Source: Pseudomonadota bacterium (GTDB lineage Bacteria > Pseudomonadota > Gammaproteobacteria > Burkholderiales > Chitinibacteraceae). From it: a DNA stretch of 46,997 bases. The notes under the pieces were generated by a model. That model did not search any database. It saw nothing but the letters and a program-made list of their open reading frames with translations, and was not told the DNA's origin. The stretch covers positions 1 to 46,997 of the forward strand of contig JAGTRM010000031.1 of the NCBI GenBank assembly GCA_018261735.1. Reading direction: 5' to 3'. Positions within the stretch are counted from its first letter, which is position 1. Every line of letters begins with the position of its first letter. Positions 20,707-31,009 of the stretch are shown one piece after another. Both the position numbers and the translations under genes were made by a program.

Positions 20707-22029
20707 TCATTTAGTTCTTTTCGGTAGTCCTTTTTTTCTCTGTACGTATATATTCATCAACGGGGTGACTGATATGCCGTGAAGAATGATGGAAACGGTC
20801 ACCGTAGTCAGCGTGAACGCGATGATTTCTTCCGCGAGGGAACGCGGCAGGCCGTGGTTGATCGCAAACATCAAGTAGTAGATTGAACCAATGCCCCGGA
20901 TGCCGAACCACGAGATCATGACTCGCTGATTGCGCCACACCGGCGCACCAATCAGTCCAATCCATACCGATACGGGCCGGATAACCAGGAACAGGAGCGG
21001 CACAAACCAGCCGGCATGAAGGGGCAGGTAGGTATACGAGAGCATCGCGCCGATCACCAGAACGATCATGACTTCCACGATCCGTTCCAGTTGCTCGTTG
21101 AAGCCTTTAACCGCTTGCATCATGTAAACACTGGCATATTCCGAATCGGTGGCCAGTGCCTCGCGGGACGCCTCGCTCGGAAGCTCTATTTCCTGCACCG
21201 CTGGATTCGAGGATACGCCTGGCTGTTCTTTGACACGCTGCAGTGCGAGGCCGGCGGCAAAAACGGCCAAAAAACCAGAGGAATGACTGAGTACGGCAAT
21301 TCCGTAAGTCAGTGCGATAAGGCCAAGTGCCAGGAATTCATCCAGACCGACCGATTCTTTATGGTGGCTACGCAAATAGACCACCAGCCTGCCGAGCAGC
21401 GCGCCCAATGCGCCGCCTATCAACAGACCTGCCGTGACTGCCCAAACCACATCAACAACCAGCCAGCGCCAGCCGGCTGTGCCCAGATCATGAAGACCGA
21501 GCAGGCCCAGACCCAGCATCACGAACGGAAAGGCCGTGCCATCATTCAGCCCCCCTTCTCCCGTAAGGCTGAAGCGCAAGCGGTCGCGATCGCTCGCCCC
21601 CAAAACCTGGACATCGGAAGCCAGAACCGGATCAGTGGGTGCGAGGATGCCGCCAAGCAGAATTGCCGCTCCCAGCGAAAGGCCGAGGCCTATCATGCCG
21701 ATGGCTGTGATGAGCGCCACGGTAATGGTCATTGAAACGATGGCAAGACGTGCCGACAGACGCCAGCCCTTGTCCGAAAAGGGTCGACCGAGCTTGAGCC
21801 CGACCGCGAACAGGGAGATGAGAACAGCGGCTTCGGCCAGTCTTTCGAGGATAACGGCGTAGAGATGCGGATTGGGCGTCATGATGGACCAACCATCGGG
21901 ACCCATCGCATACCCCGCAGCCAGGTAAAGCATGGCCGCGCTCAGGGGAAGCCGGCTCAACAATGTGCCTGACAGGGCCATGGTGATCAGCAGCGCCCCG
22001 ATGATGAGCGACCAAATTGCAAATGACAT
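20707..22029 (-). CDS. Sodium/proton antiporter, CPA1 (NhaP-type) family
   Basis: A 440-residue inner-membrane exchanger with about 12 hydrophobic segments. CPA1-type motifs are present: LGGILAPTDPVLASDVQV (helix with TDP) and GEGGLNDGTAFPFV, whose Asn-Asp pair is the cation/proton site of electroneutral exchangers. A hydrophilic stretch near residues 265-300 (SNPAVQEIELPSEASREAL) interrupts the membrane part. ATG at 22029 has GGGAAG upstream. It lies 178 bp downstream of the giant glucan synthase gene on the same strand, and the pairing suggests combined salt and osmotic adaptation. Confidence 0.9.
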   Translation of the reverse strand: MSFAIWSLIIGALLITMALSGTLLSRLPLSAAMLYLAAGYAMGPDGWSIMTPNPHLYAVILERLAEAAVLISLFAVGLKLGRPFSDKGWRLSARLAIVSMTITVALITAIGMIGLGLSLGAAILLGGILAPTDPVLASDVQVLGASDRDRLRFSLTGEGGLNDGTAFPFVMLGLGLLGLHDLGTAGWRWLVVDVVWAVTAGLLIGGALGALLGRLVVYLRSHHKESVGLDEFLALGLIALTYGIAVLSHSSGFLAVFAAGLALQRVKEQPGVSSNPAVQEIELPSEASREALATDSEYASVYMMQAVKGFNEQLERIVEVMIVLVIGAMLSYTYLPLHAGWFVPLLFLVIRPVSVWIGLIGAPVWRNQRVMISWFGIRGIGSIYYLMFAINHGLPRSLAEEIIAFTLTTVTVSIILHGISVTPLMNIYVQRKKGLPKRTK

Positions 22030-22144
22030 AAGTTGCTTCCCTGGAAATTGCCGGAAGCTTTGTCGCCAATGCTTGCAAGACGGGAGCCTTGCTTGTGACG
22101 GGCGTAGTGCTCCGGCAAGTTGGCGGACTTGCGTAAAACAAATC

Positions 22145-22171
22145 TAGGTTCTGTTGACGTTGGTTACAAAA
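22145..22171. repeat. Solo copy of the MITE-like element end
   Basis: A 27-bp sequence beginning TAGGTTCTGTTGACG is identical to the left end of the 266-bp element at 40872-41137, including bases flanking the inverted repeat. No matching right end is found nearby. It lies in the 178-bp gap between the glucan synthase stop and the antiporter start. Confidence 0.8.
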
Positions 22172-22207
22172 ACCAGGGCGATTCACTCCTTTGAAAGAAA
22201 CACGCCG

Positions 22208-25200
22208 TCACACAAAAATACAGGCATCAACCTGATGTTCAACATGATCGTCGGCTAACAAAATGCGCTGATCTTTTTGCTCGATCCCGTCCACCGTTAT
22301 CCGCATCGGCGTGCCGGCAACACCGGTATGCGTTTGCGAAACCACGATGTGATAGAGGCTGCTCCGATAACGGTAATGCAGCGTGAATGCCGGCCAATCC
22401 GCGGGCAGGCAAGGAACCAGATGCAGGGTATCGCCCTCGCGTTTCAAGCCCAGCAACGACTCCAGCACGAGCCGGTACATCCAGCCCGCCGAGCCGGTAT
22501 ACCAGCTCCAGCCACCTCGTCCGGTATGCGGCGCCATCGCGTAGACATCGGCCGTGACCACGTAGGGTTCCACCTTGTAAGTTGCGACGTCCTTTGCGGA
22601 TAACGCATGGTTAACCGGGTTGATCAGGGTGAACAACTCCCAGGCACGCTCGTTCTCACGCAGTTCAGCAAACGCCATCGCCGCCCAAATTGCCGCATGG
22701 GTATATTGCCCGCCATTCTCCCGCACGCCCGGCACGTAGCCCCGGATGTAGCCCGGGTCCAGATTCGATGTATCAAAGGGCGGATCGAGCAGTTGAACGA
22801 TCGCGGTGTCGTGGTGTACCAGCCGCTCATACATCGCCTGCATCGCCATGCGCGAACGCGACGCATCGCTCATCCCGGACAGCACGGACCAGCTCTGCGA
22901 GATCGAATCGATCCGGCACTCTGTATTGGCTGCGGAACCGAGCGGCGTGCCATCGTCGAAGTAGGCACGGCGATACCATTCGCCATCCCAGCCGTTCTGT
23001 TCAATATTGCGACGCAGCAGTTCTTCCTCCTCCTGGCAAAGCCCGGCAAAAACGGCATCGCCATGTGCACGGGCCAGCGGGGAGAACTGCCTGAGCACCT
23101 CGCACAGGAAAAAGCCCAACCAGATGCTTTCGCCTTTGCCGTGTATCCCCACCAGGTTCATGCCGTCATTCCAGTCGCCGGAACCGATCAGCGGCAGGCC
23201 ATGCACGCCGAAGCGCAGCCCGTGCCGGATGGCACGCACGCAATGCTCGTAGAGACTGGCCGCGTAGGCGGAGCGGCCGGGCAGGTCGTAGTAGGATTCG
23301 TCTTCCGGATTGACCAGGCGCCCTTCCAGGAAGTGCGCCGGTTCATCCAGCACTGCGGTATCCCCGGTGAGCATCACATAGCGGCACACGGCCAGCGGCA
23401 GCCACAGGTAGTCATCAGAGCAACGCGTGCGCACGCCCCGGCCCGCCGGCGGATGCCACCAGTGCTGGACATCCCCCTCGGCAAACTGACGACTCGCGCA
23501 CAACAGCAGGTGCTCTCGCACCAGCATGGGTTTGGCATGGATCAGCGCCATCATGTCCTGCAACTGATCGCGAAAACCAAAAGCCCCGCCCGATTGGTAG
23601 TAGCCACTGCGGGCCCAGATTCGGCATGCCAGGGTCTGGTAAACCAGCCAACCGTTGATGAGCACATTGAGCGACGGATCCGGTGTTTCCACCTGGACCG
23701 CATCGAGGGTGTGATCCCAGTGCTGTCTGATCGCCTCCAGGGCCCCGCGCGCAGCCATGGCACCGCGGAAACGCTGCACGATCTTGCCGGCTTCATCGGC
23801 ATTTCGCCCGATACCAAGCCGGAATACGATTTCGCGCTCTTGCCCATCGGCCAGATCGAAGCTCATCTGGATTGCGCCACAAGGATCCAGTCCCGCACCC
23901 ACATTGCCGGAGAGGCGCGAACGGCGCATGGCGGCGGGGTTGCGCAGCGTGCCGTTGCGGCCAAGGAATTCCGTTCGATCGCCACTCAGGGTACGCGCCG
24001 GGTCATCGACATCGAAGAAAGCCACCCGATCGGCAAACTCTGCGCTGTATGGGTTGCGCGCCAGGAGCGCACCGCTCTGGGAATCGATTTCGGTGGTGAC
24101 ATGCATGGCCGACTTCGCCCGTAGATCGCCCAGCACCCACTCGACGTAACCGGTAGCAGAAAGGGTGCGGCGCCGGCCCGATTCGTTGCGCACTTTCAAT
24201 ACCAAGAACTTGACGGCCGCATCCACCGCCACGTAGACACACAACTCCGAGCGAATCCCGCTCAATCGGGTCTCGAACACGCTATAGCCAAATCCGTGGC
24301 GGACGAGGTAAGGCGTTGCCGGGCGAACGGGCCACGGCGAGGGAGACCAGAACTGGCCCGTTTCTTCATCGCGCAGGTAAAGGGCCTCGCCGCTCGCATC
24401 GCTCACCGGGTCGTTATGCCAGGGAGTAAGACGATATTCGTGCGCGTTCTCGCTCCAGCTATAAGAGGCCCCGTTCTCCGAGACGACCGTTCCGAACTGC
24501 GGGTTGGCCAGAACGTTTACCCACGGCGCCGGCGTGGTCTGTCCGGGCGCAAGCGCAATCACGTATTCACGCCCATCCGGAGTAAACCCGCCCAAGCCGT
24601 TGAACAGGATCAAATCGCTGTGCGGAAAGCCCAAAGGCGCCGTAGTTTCGGGGGGCTGCACGCGGCTGGGTATCAACCGTGGCGCACGGGGCGCAGGCAG
24701 CGCACGGCGGTCAAGCTGTTCTGCCAGGCTTCCCCTGCTATCGGTGATGATGGCGCGCGCAACCGACAGGAACAAGATACGGTCTTCGCCGGATATCTGT
24801 TCGGCTGGCCGCACAAAAATACCGCCCGGCCGATCGATCACACTCGCCTCAAGACCCGAGGCAATCAGCCCCATGATCTGTTCCTGCAATTGCTGCCGGT
24901 AACCGGCGTGATCTTCGTTCCATATCACCAGATCCACCGCCAGCCCTTTCAGCCGCCAGTAGGTGTGGGCCTGGACGAGTTGGCGCACGAAATCGATATT
25001 GGCGGCGTCGCTGATCTGCAGCAGTACGATCGGCAGATCGCCGGAGATCGCATAACCCCATAGCCCGGATTGCCCCCGGCGATTCTTGATGAGCACGGCG
25101 GCGTCGGCGCGCAAGAAAGCATTGGCGTAGATCACCGAACTGGCCAAACGGGCATGCAGTTGCGCATCGGCTTCGCTGGCATTGAGTTGGCGCAGCACAA

Positions 25201-28200
25201 CCTGGCTATGGGTCCATGCCAGATCAAAGACGCGATCGGCAAGATGTCGATCCTGGTATTTGTCGACCAGGTTCACGGCCATGTCACGGGTATCGCAGAT
25301 GCCTGTCACGATATCGACCGTGACCGACTGCTCCGGGTCAAGCGTGATGCCGTGGCGAATGGCGACGATCGGATCCAGTACCGAGCCCTCGCTGCCGGAA
25401 AGCGGGGCGAGATCGCGCATGGCCAGGGGTTCCGCGCTGTTTCTGCCACGGCCGACAAAACGCAGGCGATCGGTCTCGTAAGACACCTTGCCGATGTCCG
25501 CACCATGCACCGTCATCTGGTGCAGCATCCACGGCGCCTGCTGGCCAACGGAATGCGGACGGCGGGTGCACAGGATCGCGTGACGCTCGCGCAGGATTTC
25601 GGTCTGGACGAACAGATTGCTGAAGGCTGGATGGAGCACATCTGCGGCTGGCGGAGCGATGACGATTTCGGTGTAACTGGTGACATCGATCATTCGGCGC
25701 TGGCGCGATCGATTGGTGATACGGATTCGGCGCAGCTCGATATCGTCCTCGGGCGACACCACAATTTCGGTATGCGTCTCGAAATCCCCTGCTCCGACAG
25801 TATCGCGGCGACGAAACTCGGCGCGCCCCTCGGAGAAGATCGCTTCGTAACTCTTGGGCTGTTTGAGCGTCGGCTGATGGGCAGTCGACCAGAACTCCCC
25901 GCTCTCCACTTCGCGGATGTAGCAGAACGTGCCCCAGTTGTCGCAGGTCACGTCTTCGCGCCAGCGGGTGAGCGCAAGATCCTTCCAGCGGCTGTAGCCG
26001 CCACCCGCATTGGTGACCATCACATGGTAACGCCCGTTCGACAACAACTGCACTTCCGGAATCGGGGTATTGGGCGTATTGAATATCCGGATCGGCATCT
26101 CGGCGGATGCAGACGCCGCGCTCACTTCGGAGAGCTGCGCCGTGTGCGCGAACAAGGCGGTGGCCTTGGGGATTCTCTCCTGAAGCAGCAGCATCACCGA
26201 TTGAAACAGCCGATCCGACTCGAAGCGCCGTTGCATGGGGCGATCCAGCAGCTGGTAGGCCAGCGCAAGCAGGCTCATCCCCTGGTGATGGGCCATGAAG
26301 GCGTGCACGATTGCGCTCGTTTGCCCGCGCCGCTGCCGTGCCGGCGTGTAGTCGATGGCTTCGAAGAAGCCGAACTTTCCCAGCAATCCATCCGCCGCAA
26401 GCCGCTGCAAGTTCTGGCAGGCATCCTCGGGGGCCACCATCAGCGCCATCGTCGAGGCATAGGGCGCGACGACCACATCATCGGCCAGCCCGCGCTTGAG
26501 TCCCAGCCCAGGCACGCCGAAGGCACGGTACTGGTAATTCAGGTGCACATCGACCGTGTTGTAGCCGGATTCCGAAATTCCCCAAGGAATGTCGCGCTGC
26601 TTGCCGTATTCGATTTGTCTCGCCACCGCAGCCTTGCAGGTCTGGTCGAGCAATGTATTGTCGTAAGTGGGCATCACCAGAAGCGGCATCAGATACTCGA
26701 ACATCGAACCGCTCCACGACAGCAGCGCCGGATGCCCGCCGGTGCCGGTGAGCAGGCGCCCCAGCGCAAACCAGCTCTCCTGGGGCAACTGCCCCTGCGC
26801 AATAGCCACGAAACTGCACAAGCGCGCTTCGGATGCCAATAAATCGTAGTAACCCGCGTCGATCCGGTGCTCACCCACGTTGTAACCGATGCTCAGCAGA
26901 TGGCGCGCCTTGTCATACAGGAAGTCATATTCCACGTGCGCGAAGTCGCCCGATTGCCGTGCCAGTTCTTCGATGGCAGCCATCCGGTCTCTGGCGCGCA
27001 TGCTTCCTTCGGTGATGGCGTGCTGCAGCGCGATTAGCCATTCTCGTTGCGCGGACGTTATTTCCGCATCAAGCCGGCGCTCAATGTCCGGGCCGCACAC
27101 GGCATCCAGCCGGGCCAATTGGCGCAGGGTTGGAATTGCGCCGATATCAGTGAAGGTTTCCAGCCCATCCGGCATCGCTGGCAACAATAGCCACGGAGCC
27201 AGGAACGTCAGCTCGTCCAACGCCTCGCGGCATTGGCGGGCAAGCGCCTGCGCCCAATAGGGTGCTTCAGATTCGCTCGTTTCATTCCTTGGCGAGGCTT
27301 CCCGGACAGTGCGGCTGCCTGCAACCTGGAGGGCAAGATCATCAGCGCAGGCTGCGAGCCTTTGCAGCGTTGAATACATCGATACGAGGGTGCCCGCAGG
27401 TGTAACTGACGCGGGCCCCAGAATATCGGCAAACGCCTGCGTCGGGCGCTTGTCCGCACCGTCTGCACTCTCGACGACAATCCGGAAGGTGTCGCTCAAG
27501 CCATCGAACAAACGTGCCGGCAATATCCGATCATCGGCCAGCGCGACGAGCCCTGCCCGCAAGGTCAACAAATGGCCGGCAAGGTTTCCACTATCCACGG
27601 TCGAGACGTACAACGGTGGCAGTGGCTGCAGCGTTTGCGTGTCGTACCAGTTGTAGAAGTGCCCCCGGTGTCGCTCCATTCCTGCCATCGTGCGCAGCGT
27701 ATTGCCTGTGCGCGTGGCAAGTTGCCCGGCCAGGATATAGCCGAAATCGTAGGCAGAGAGATTCGCCAGCAGTGCCATTCCGATATTGGTCGGCGAGGTG
27801 CGATGGGCAATGGCCACAACGCGATACTGCTGAACGTTATCGGGCGGCAGCCAATGATCTTCTTCGCTGACAAAATCATCGAAAAACGCCCAGGTCCGGC
27901 GCGACAGGGTGCGCAGGAAACGCGTCTGCTCAAACGTCAGCGCCGCCTTGCTGCGCGTGAGCGGCCGGCTGATCCACCACGCAATGACCGGTGAAACAAA
28001 CCACAGCAGCAATACAGGCGCAGCCATGGCCCATACCATCAGGCTTGCCGCAGGGAGCGAGAGTGCTGCTGCAACGGCGATGACGGGCGCAACCCACATC
28101 GTCCGGAAAGAGGCGACCAGATCGCTGCGGCCGCGCATGGCCAACTCGCGATCGGATTCGCTCGACGGATTCCATTCGAGCAGCCGACGGCGGGAAACCT

Positions 28201-31009
28201 GCATCCGCCAAACCGTGCGCACAATGGCATCCAGACTGAAAAACGCCTCGTACGGCAGGCAGGCAAGCTCGAAAACCTGCTGCTTGCAGTGCCGGACAGC
28301 CGTGCGTGCAACGGAGGCAAAGTGCTGTTGCAGCAGCACTTCATCCGGCTTGCGCAGAAGTTCGAGGACCGTGGACCACACAGAGGGAGCCAGCATGATG
28401 CCGATCACCGCCAGGGTCCAGAACCCCGCTTGGGGCAGCAGTATCCATCCCAGCAGCAGCAACAGCGTCAGCGCCGCGGGGACAAGGCTGCGGCGCAGGT
28501 TGTCGAACAGCTTCCATTGCGACAGGGCCGAGAGCGGATTCTTTTGATGGTGGGCGTCTGTCTGCGCACCGGCATAAGGCACGTGCCGCAGCAGCCAGCC
28601 CGCAAGCTGCCAATCGCCGCGAATCCAGCGGTGGCGGCGGCTCACATCCGAGCCATAGCGGGCCGGAAAGTCCTCGTATAACTGCACATCGCTCAACAGC
28701 CCCGAGCGCGCGTAACACCCTTCGATCAGATCGTGGCTGAGAATGCAGTTTTCGGGAAAGCGCCCGCCCAGCGCTTGCTCGAACGCATCAACATCGTAGA
28801 TTCCCTTGCCGATGAACGAGCCTTCGCCGAACACGTCCTGATAGACATCCGACACCGCGCGGGTATACGGGTCGATACCGGTTTCGCCACCGTACAGGCG
28901 GGCATAGTGCGAGCGGTTCGTTCCCGGCAAGCTGATCGCCACCCGCGGCTGCAGGATGCCATAGCCCTCGGTGACACGCCGCAGCGCTTCGTCGTAGTGC
29001 GGGCGATTCAACGGATGCGCCATCGCGCCGACAAATTGATGCGCCGCATCGCGCGGCAACTGCGTATCCGTATCCAGGGTGATCACGTACTTCACGCTGG
29101 ACAGGATGGCGGTATCTCCGACAACGAGTGAAAACCGATCGCCCACCGCATCGCGAACATTGCCGCGCAGCAGCGCGTTCAAATCCGCCAGCTTGCCGCG
29201 CTTGCGCTCGTACCCCATCCAGATCCGCTCCTGCGGATTCCAGCGCCGGGGGCGATGAAAGAGGAAGAAAATGTCGCTCCCCTGTTGGTCGCTGCCGTAC
29301 TTCTTGTTGAGCTCGTTTATGCGCAACTGGGCCAGTTGCACCAGCGAGGCATCCTCGGGCAACGATTCCTGTGCGGCATCGCGAAAATCGGTCAGCAAAG
29401 CAAAATGCAGGCATTCATCGCGATTCGCCAGGAACCTGACTTCCAGCGCCTCGGCCAGATTCTCGACACCCGCAGCGCTCGTGAGCATGGTCGGGACCAC
29501 CACCAGCGTGCGCGATGTCGGCGGAATGCCTTTGGCAAAGTCCATTTTGGGCAGCGGATGCGGCGTCACCAGCAGGGTTGCCAGCCAGTTCGTCAGCGCC
29601 AGGGCCAACTGGCTGGCCGCCAGCAGCGAGTAGCCACCGATCAGCCACAGCGCCCAGTCCGGCGCCGCCATGGCATGCGCATACTTCAACAAGCCTGCAC
29701 TGAGGATGGCCGTAATCAGCACAATGGACCCCAGAAACAGGCGCAATGGCTGCCGGCTCGCTGCCCTGCGCAAGGCATCGGGGAAGGAAAGGCGAACGGC
29801 AGCCGCCTGTTCAAGTTGCTGCAAGCCCTTGCCGATCAGATAGAAACCGACGTGCATCGCACGATCCGTGGTTCCGGCACCCGCCAGCTCGATCGCCTTG
29901 CGGGCCACCTCGCCTTCCGACAGCTGACCCGTCTTCGCAATCCGCTCCGTGGCATGGCGGTAGCGATCGCGCGTGGCAAAATCCATGCGGGCATAGATCC
30001 CCCCCGGGTCCTCGGACAGAATCCGCTCGACGGCACTCATGCTCTCGACGAAATCGGGCCAGTTCAATGCACCCAGCACCCGAAGAGAGCCAATGCTGTT
30101 GCTGATGGAAACCTGATCGGCGGCCTGGCGCTGGCTTTCCGACTGCACCAGCTGCTCGATCGTCAAGCCCGATTCGGAGAGACGCTGCTCGATCCAGGTC
30201 AACGGCAACGCCAGCGCTGGGCCCCTGCCCTGCAGCCGGCGCGCGAGTTCCGCGACGAATGCGCTGACCATCGGCGGATTCGAGCGCGCCATGTCCGCAA
30301 TCACCAGAATCAGGCTCTTCGGATCTTTTTCGGCGATCTCGGTCATCTGGTCCGCCCAGGTGTCGGCCAGGTTTCGCTCGGCCCAACCGGCGGCGACTTG
30401 CGCACTGACGCGACGCAGATTCTCGATGACGGCCAGCCGCAGCATGATGGGAATCGCCCACAACTCGCCCAGCTTGAGGGGGGTAACAGTCTGGTACGCC
30501 GTCACGAAACGGCTGAGCACTTCAGCGTCGACACGTCCGTCGCCATGCGCGACGATTTCCAGCGCAATGTCATAGACGCGCGGATTCCCGGCCGACGGCC
30601 CAAGGGCCAAACGGGGAAGTCCCTGACTGTAGCCTTTAGGCAGGTGCCTCTTGGCGGTACGGATCTGCTCTTCAATAAGGTAGAAATTGTCGAGCAACCA
30701 CTCCCCGGCCGGCGTGATGCGCTCTTTTGCAGTGACCGCCTCGGTCAACAGGTTGCACACGCCGACCAGGGAACTCTCATTCTCGGCCAACCGGGCAAGA
30801 AGCTGGTTTGGCCCGCGTCCCGACACCAACGTATGCGTGGCGGCAAGCGCCTTGCCGTGTTGCTCCATTTGATCGGCACTGAACAACTCTGCACGCAGCG
30901 GCGATTCTTCGCCGGGTAAACTTTGCGGCCATTTGCCATCGCGAACCGTGCCGTGAGAGAGCGTTCTCCACAAGATCAGACGCTGGATAAAGTTCGTTCC
31001 GGTATTCAA
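22208..31009 (-). CDS. ndvB: Cyclic beta-1,2-glucan synthase (NdvB/ChvB type)
   Basis: Giant 2933-residue membrane enzyme that would build periplasmic cyclic beta-1,2-glucan from UDP-glucose. In order: an N-terminal region with ELFSADQMEQHGKALA; membrane helices near 420-480; a glycosyltransferase 84 domain (about 510-850; DTDTQLPRDAA near 640, HRWIRGDWQLAG near 795); more helices near 850-875 and 975-1015; a glycoamylase-like domain (about 1360-1525; SIGYNVGEHRIDAGYYDLL, SWSGSMFEYLMP); and two GH94-like parts, the last with GSGDWNDGMNLVG near 2616. Length fits the family. The start is TTG at 31007-31009, the first start-like codon after an in-frame stop at 31037-31039, with GAGG seven bases upstream; no ATG occurs before residue 48. 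Confidence 0.93.
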   Translation of the reverse strand: MNTGTNFIQRLILWRTLSHGTVRDGKWPQSLPGEESPLRAELFSADQMEQHGKALAATHTLVSGRGPNQLLARLAENESSLVGVCNLLTEAVTAKERITPAGEWLLDNFYLIEEQIRTAKRHLPKGYSQGLPRLALGPSAGNPRVYDIALEIVAHGDGRVDAEVLSRFVTAYQTVTPLKLGELWAIPIMLRLAVIENLRRVSAQVAAGWAERNLADTWADQMTEIAEKDPKSLILVIADMARSNPPMVSAFVAELARRLQGRGPALALPLTWIEQRLSESGLTIEQLVQSESQRQAADQVSISNSIGSLRVLGALNWPDFVESMSAVERILSEDPGGIYARMDFATRDRYRHATERIAKTGQLSEGEVARKAIELAGAGTTDRAMHVGFYLIGKGLQQLEQAAAVRLSFPDALRRAASRQPLRLFLGSIVLITAILSAGLLKYAHAMAAPDWALWLIGGYSLLAASQLALALTNWLATLLVTPHPLPKMDFAKGIPPTSRTLVVVPTMLTSAAGVENLAEALEVRFLANRDECLHFALLTDFRDAAQESLPEDASLVQLAQLRINELNKKYGSDQQGSDIFFLFHRPRRWNPQERIWMGYERKRGKLADLNALLRGNVRDAVGDRFSLVVGDTAILSSVKYVITLDTDTQLPRDAAHQFVGAMAHPLNRPHYDEALRRVTEGYGILQPRVAISLPGTNRSHYARLYGGETGIDPYTRAVSDVYQDVFGEGSFIGKGIYDVDAFEQALGGRFPENCILSHDLIEGCYARSGLLSDVQLYEDFPARYGSDVSRRHRWIRGDWQLAGWLLRHVPYAGAQTDAHHQKNPLSALSQWKLFDNLRRSLVPAALTLLLLLGWILLPQAGFWTLAVIGIMLAPSVWSTVLELLRKPDEVLLQQHFASVARTAVRHCKQQVFELACLPYEAFFSLDAIVRTVWRMQVSRRRLLEWNPSSESDRELAMRGRSDLVASFRTMWVAPVIAVAAALSLPAASLMVWAMAAPVLLLWFVSPVIAWWISRPLTRSKAALTFEQTRFLRTLSRRTWAFFDDFVSEEDHWLPPDNVQQYRVVAIAHRTSPTNIGMALLANLSAYDFGYILAGQLATRTGNTLRTMAGMERHRGHFYNWYDTQTLQPLPPLYVSTVDSGNLAGHLLTLRAGLVALADDRILPARLFDGLSDTFRIVVESADGADKRPTQAFADILGPASVTPAGTLVSMYSTLQRLAACADDLALQVAGSRTVREASPRNETSESEAPYWAQALARQCREALDELTFLAPWLLLPAMPDGLETFTDIGAIPTLRQLARLDAVCGPDIERRLDAEITSAQREWLIALQHAITEGSMRARDRMAAIEELARQSGDFAHVEYDFLYDKARHLLSIGYNVGEHRIDAGYYDLLASEARLCSFVAIAQGQLPQESWFALGRLLTGTGGHPALLSWSGSMFEYLMPLLVMPTYDNTLLDQTCKAAVARQIEYGKQRDIPWGISESGYNTVDVHLNYQYRAFGVPGLGLKRGLADDVVVAPYASTMALMVAPEDACQNLQRLAADGLLGKFGFFEAIDYTPARQRRGQTSAIVHAFMAHHQGMSLLALAYQLLDRPMQRRFESDRLFQSVMLLLQERIPKATALFAHTAQLSEVSAASASAEMPIRIFNTPNTPIPEVQLLSNGRYHVMVTNAGGGYSRWKDLALTRWREDVTCDNWGTFCYIREVESGEFWSTAHQPTLKQPKSYEAIFSEGRAEFRRRDTVGAGDFETHTEIVVSPEDDIELRRIRITNRSRQRRMIDVTSYTEIVIAPPAADVLHPAFSNLFVQTEILRERHAILCTRRPHSVGQQAPWMLHQMTVHGADIGKVSYETDRLRFVGRGRNSAEPLAMRDLAPLSGSEGSVLDPIVAIRHGITLDPEQSVTVDIVTGICDTRDMAVNLVDKYQDRHLADRVFDLAWTHSQVVLRQLNASEADAQLHARLASSVIYANAFLRADAAVLIKNRRGQSGLWGYAISGDLPIVLLQISDAANIDFVRQLVQAHTYWRLKGLAVDLVIWNEDHAGYRQQLQEQIMGLIASGLEASVIDRPGGIFVRPAEQISGEDRILFLSVARAIITDSRGSLAEQLDRRALPAPRAPRLIPSRVQPPETTAPLGFPHSDLILFNGLGGFTPDGREYVIALAPGQTTPAPWVNVLANPQFGTVVSENGASYSWSENAHEYRLTPWHNDPVSDASGEALYLRDEETGQFWSPSPWPVRPATPYLVRHGFGYSVFETRLSGIRSELCVYVAVDAAVKFLVLKVRNESGRRRTLSATGYVEWVLGDLRAKSAMHVTTEIDSQSGALLARNPYSAEFADRVAFFDVDDPARTLSGDRTEFLGRNGTLRNPAAMRRSRLSGNVGAGLDPCGAIQMSFDLADGQEREIVFRLGIGRNADEAGKIVQRFRGAMAARGALEAIRQHWDHTLDAVQVETPDPSLNVLINGWLVYQTLACRIWARSGYYQSGGAFGFRDQLQDMMALIHAKPMLVREHLLLCASRQFAEGDVQHWWHPPAGRGVRTRCSDDYLWLPLAVCRYVMLTGDTAVLDEPAHFLEGRLVNPEDESYYDLPGRSAYAASLYEHCVRAIRHGLRFGVHGLPLIGSGDWNDGMNLVGIHGKGESIWLGFFLCEVLRQFSPLARAHGDAVFAGLCQEEEELLRRNIEQNGWDGEWYRRAYFDDGTPLGSAANTECRIDSISQSWSVLSGMSDASRSRMAMQAMYERLVHHDTAIVQLLDPPFDTSNLDPGYIRGYVPGVRENGGQYTHAAIWAAMAFAELRENERAWELFTLINPVNHALSAKDVATYKVEPYVVTADVYAMAPHTGRGGWSWYTGSAGWMYRLVLESLLGLKREGDTLHLVPCLPADWPAFTLHYRYRSSLYHIVVSQTHTGVAGTPMRITVDGIEQKDQRILLADDHVEHQVDACIFV

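Noticed and set aside
22607..30919. Several long plus-strand frames (up to about 590 codons) across the glucan synthase gene
   Set aside because: They are antisense shadows caused by high GC and codon bias of ndvB; none has a ribosome-binding site or a recognisable motif.
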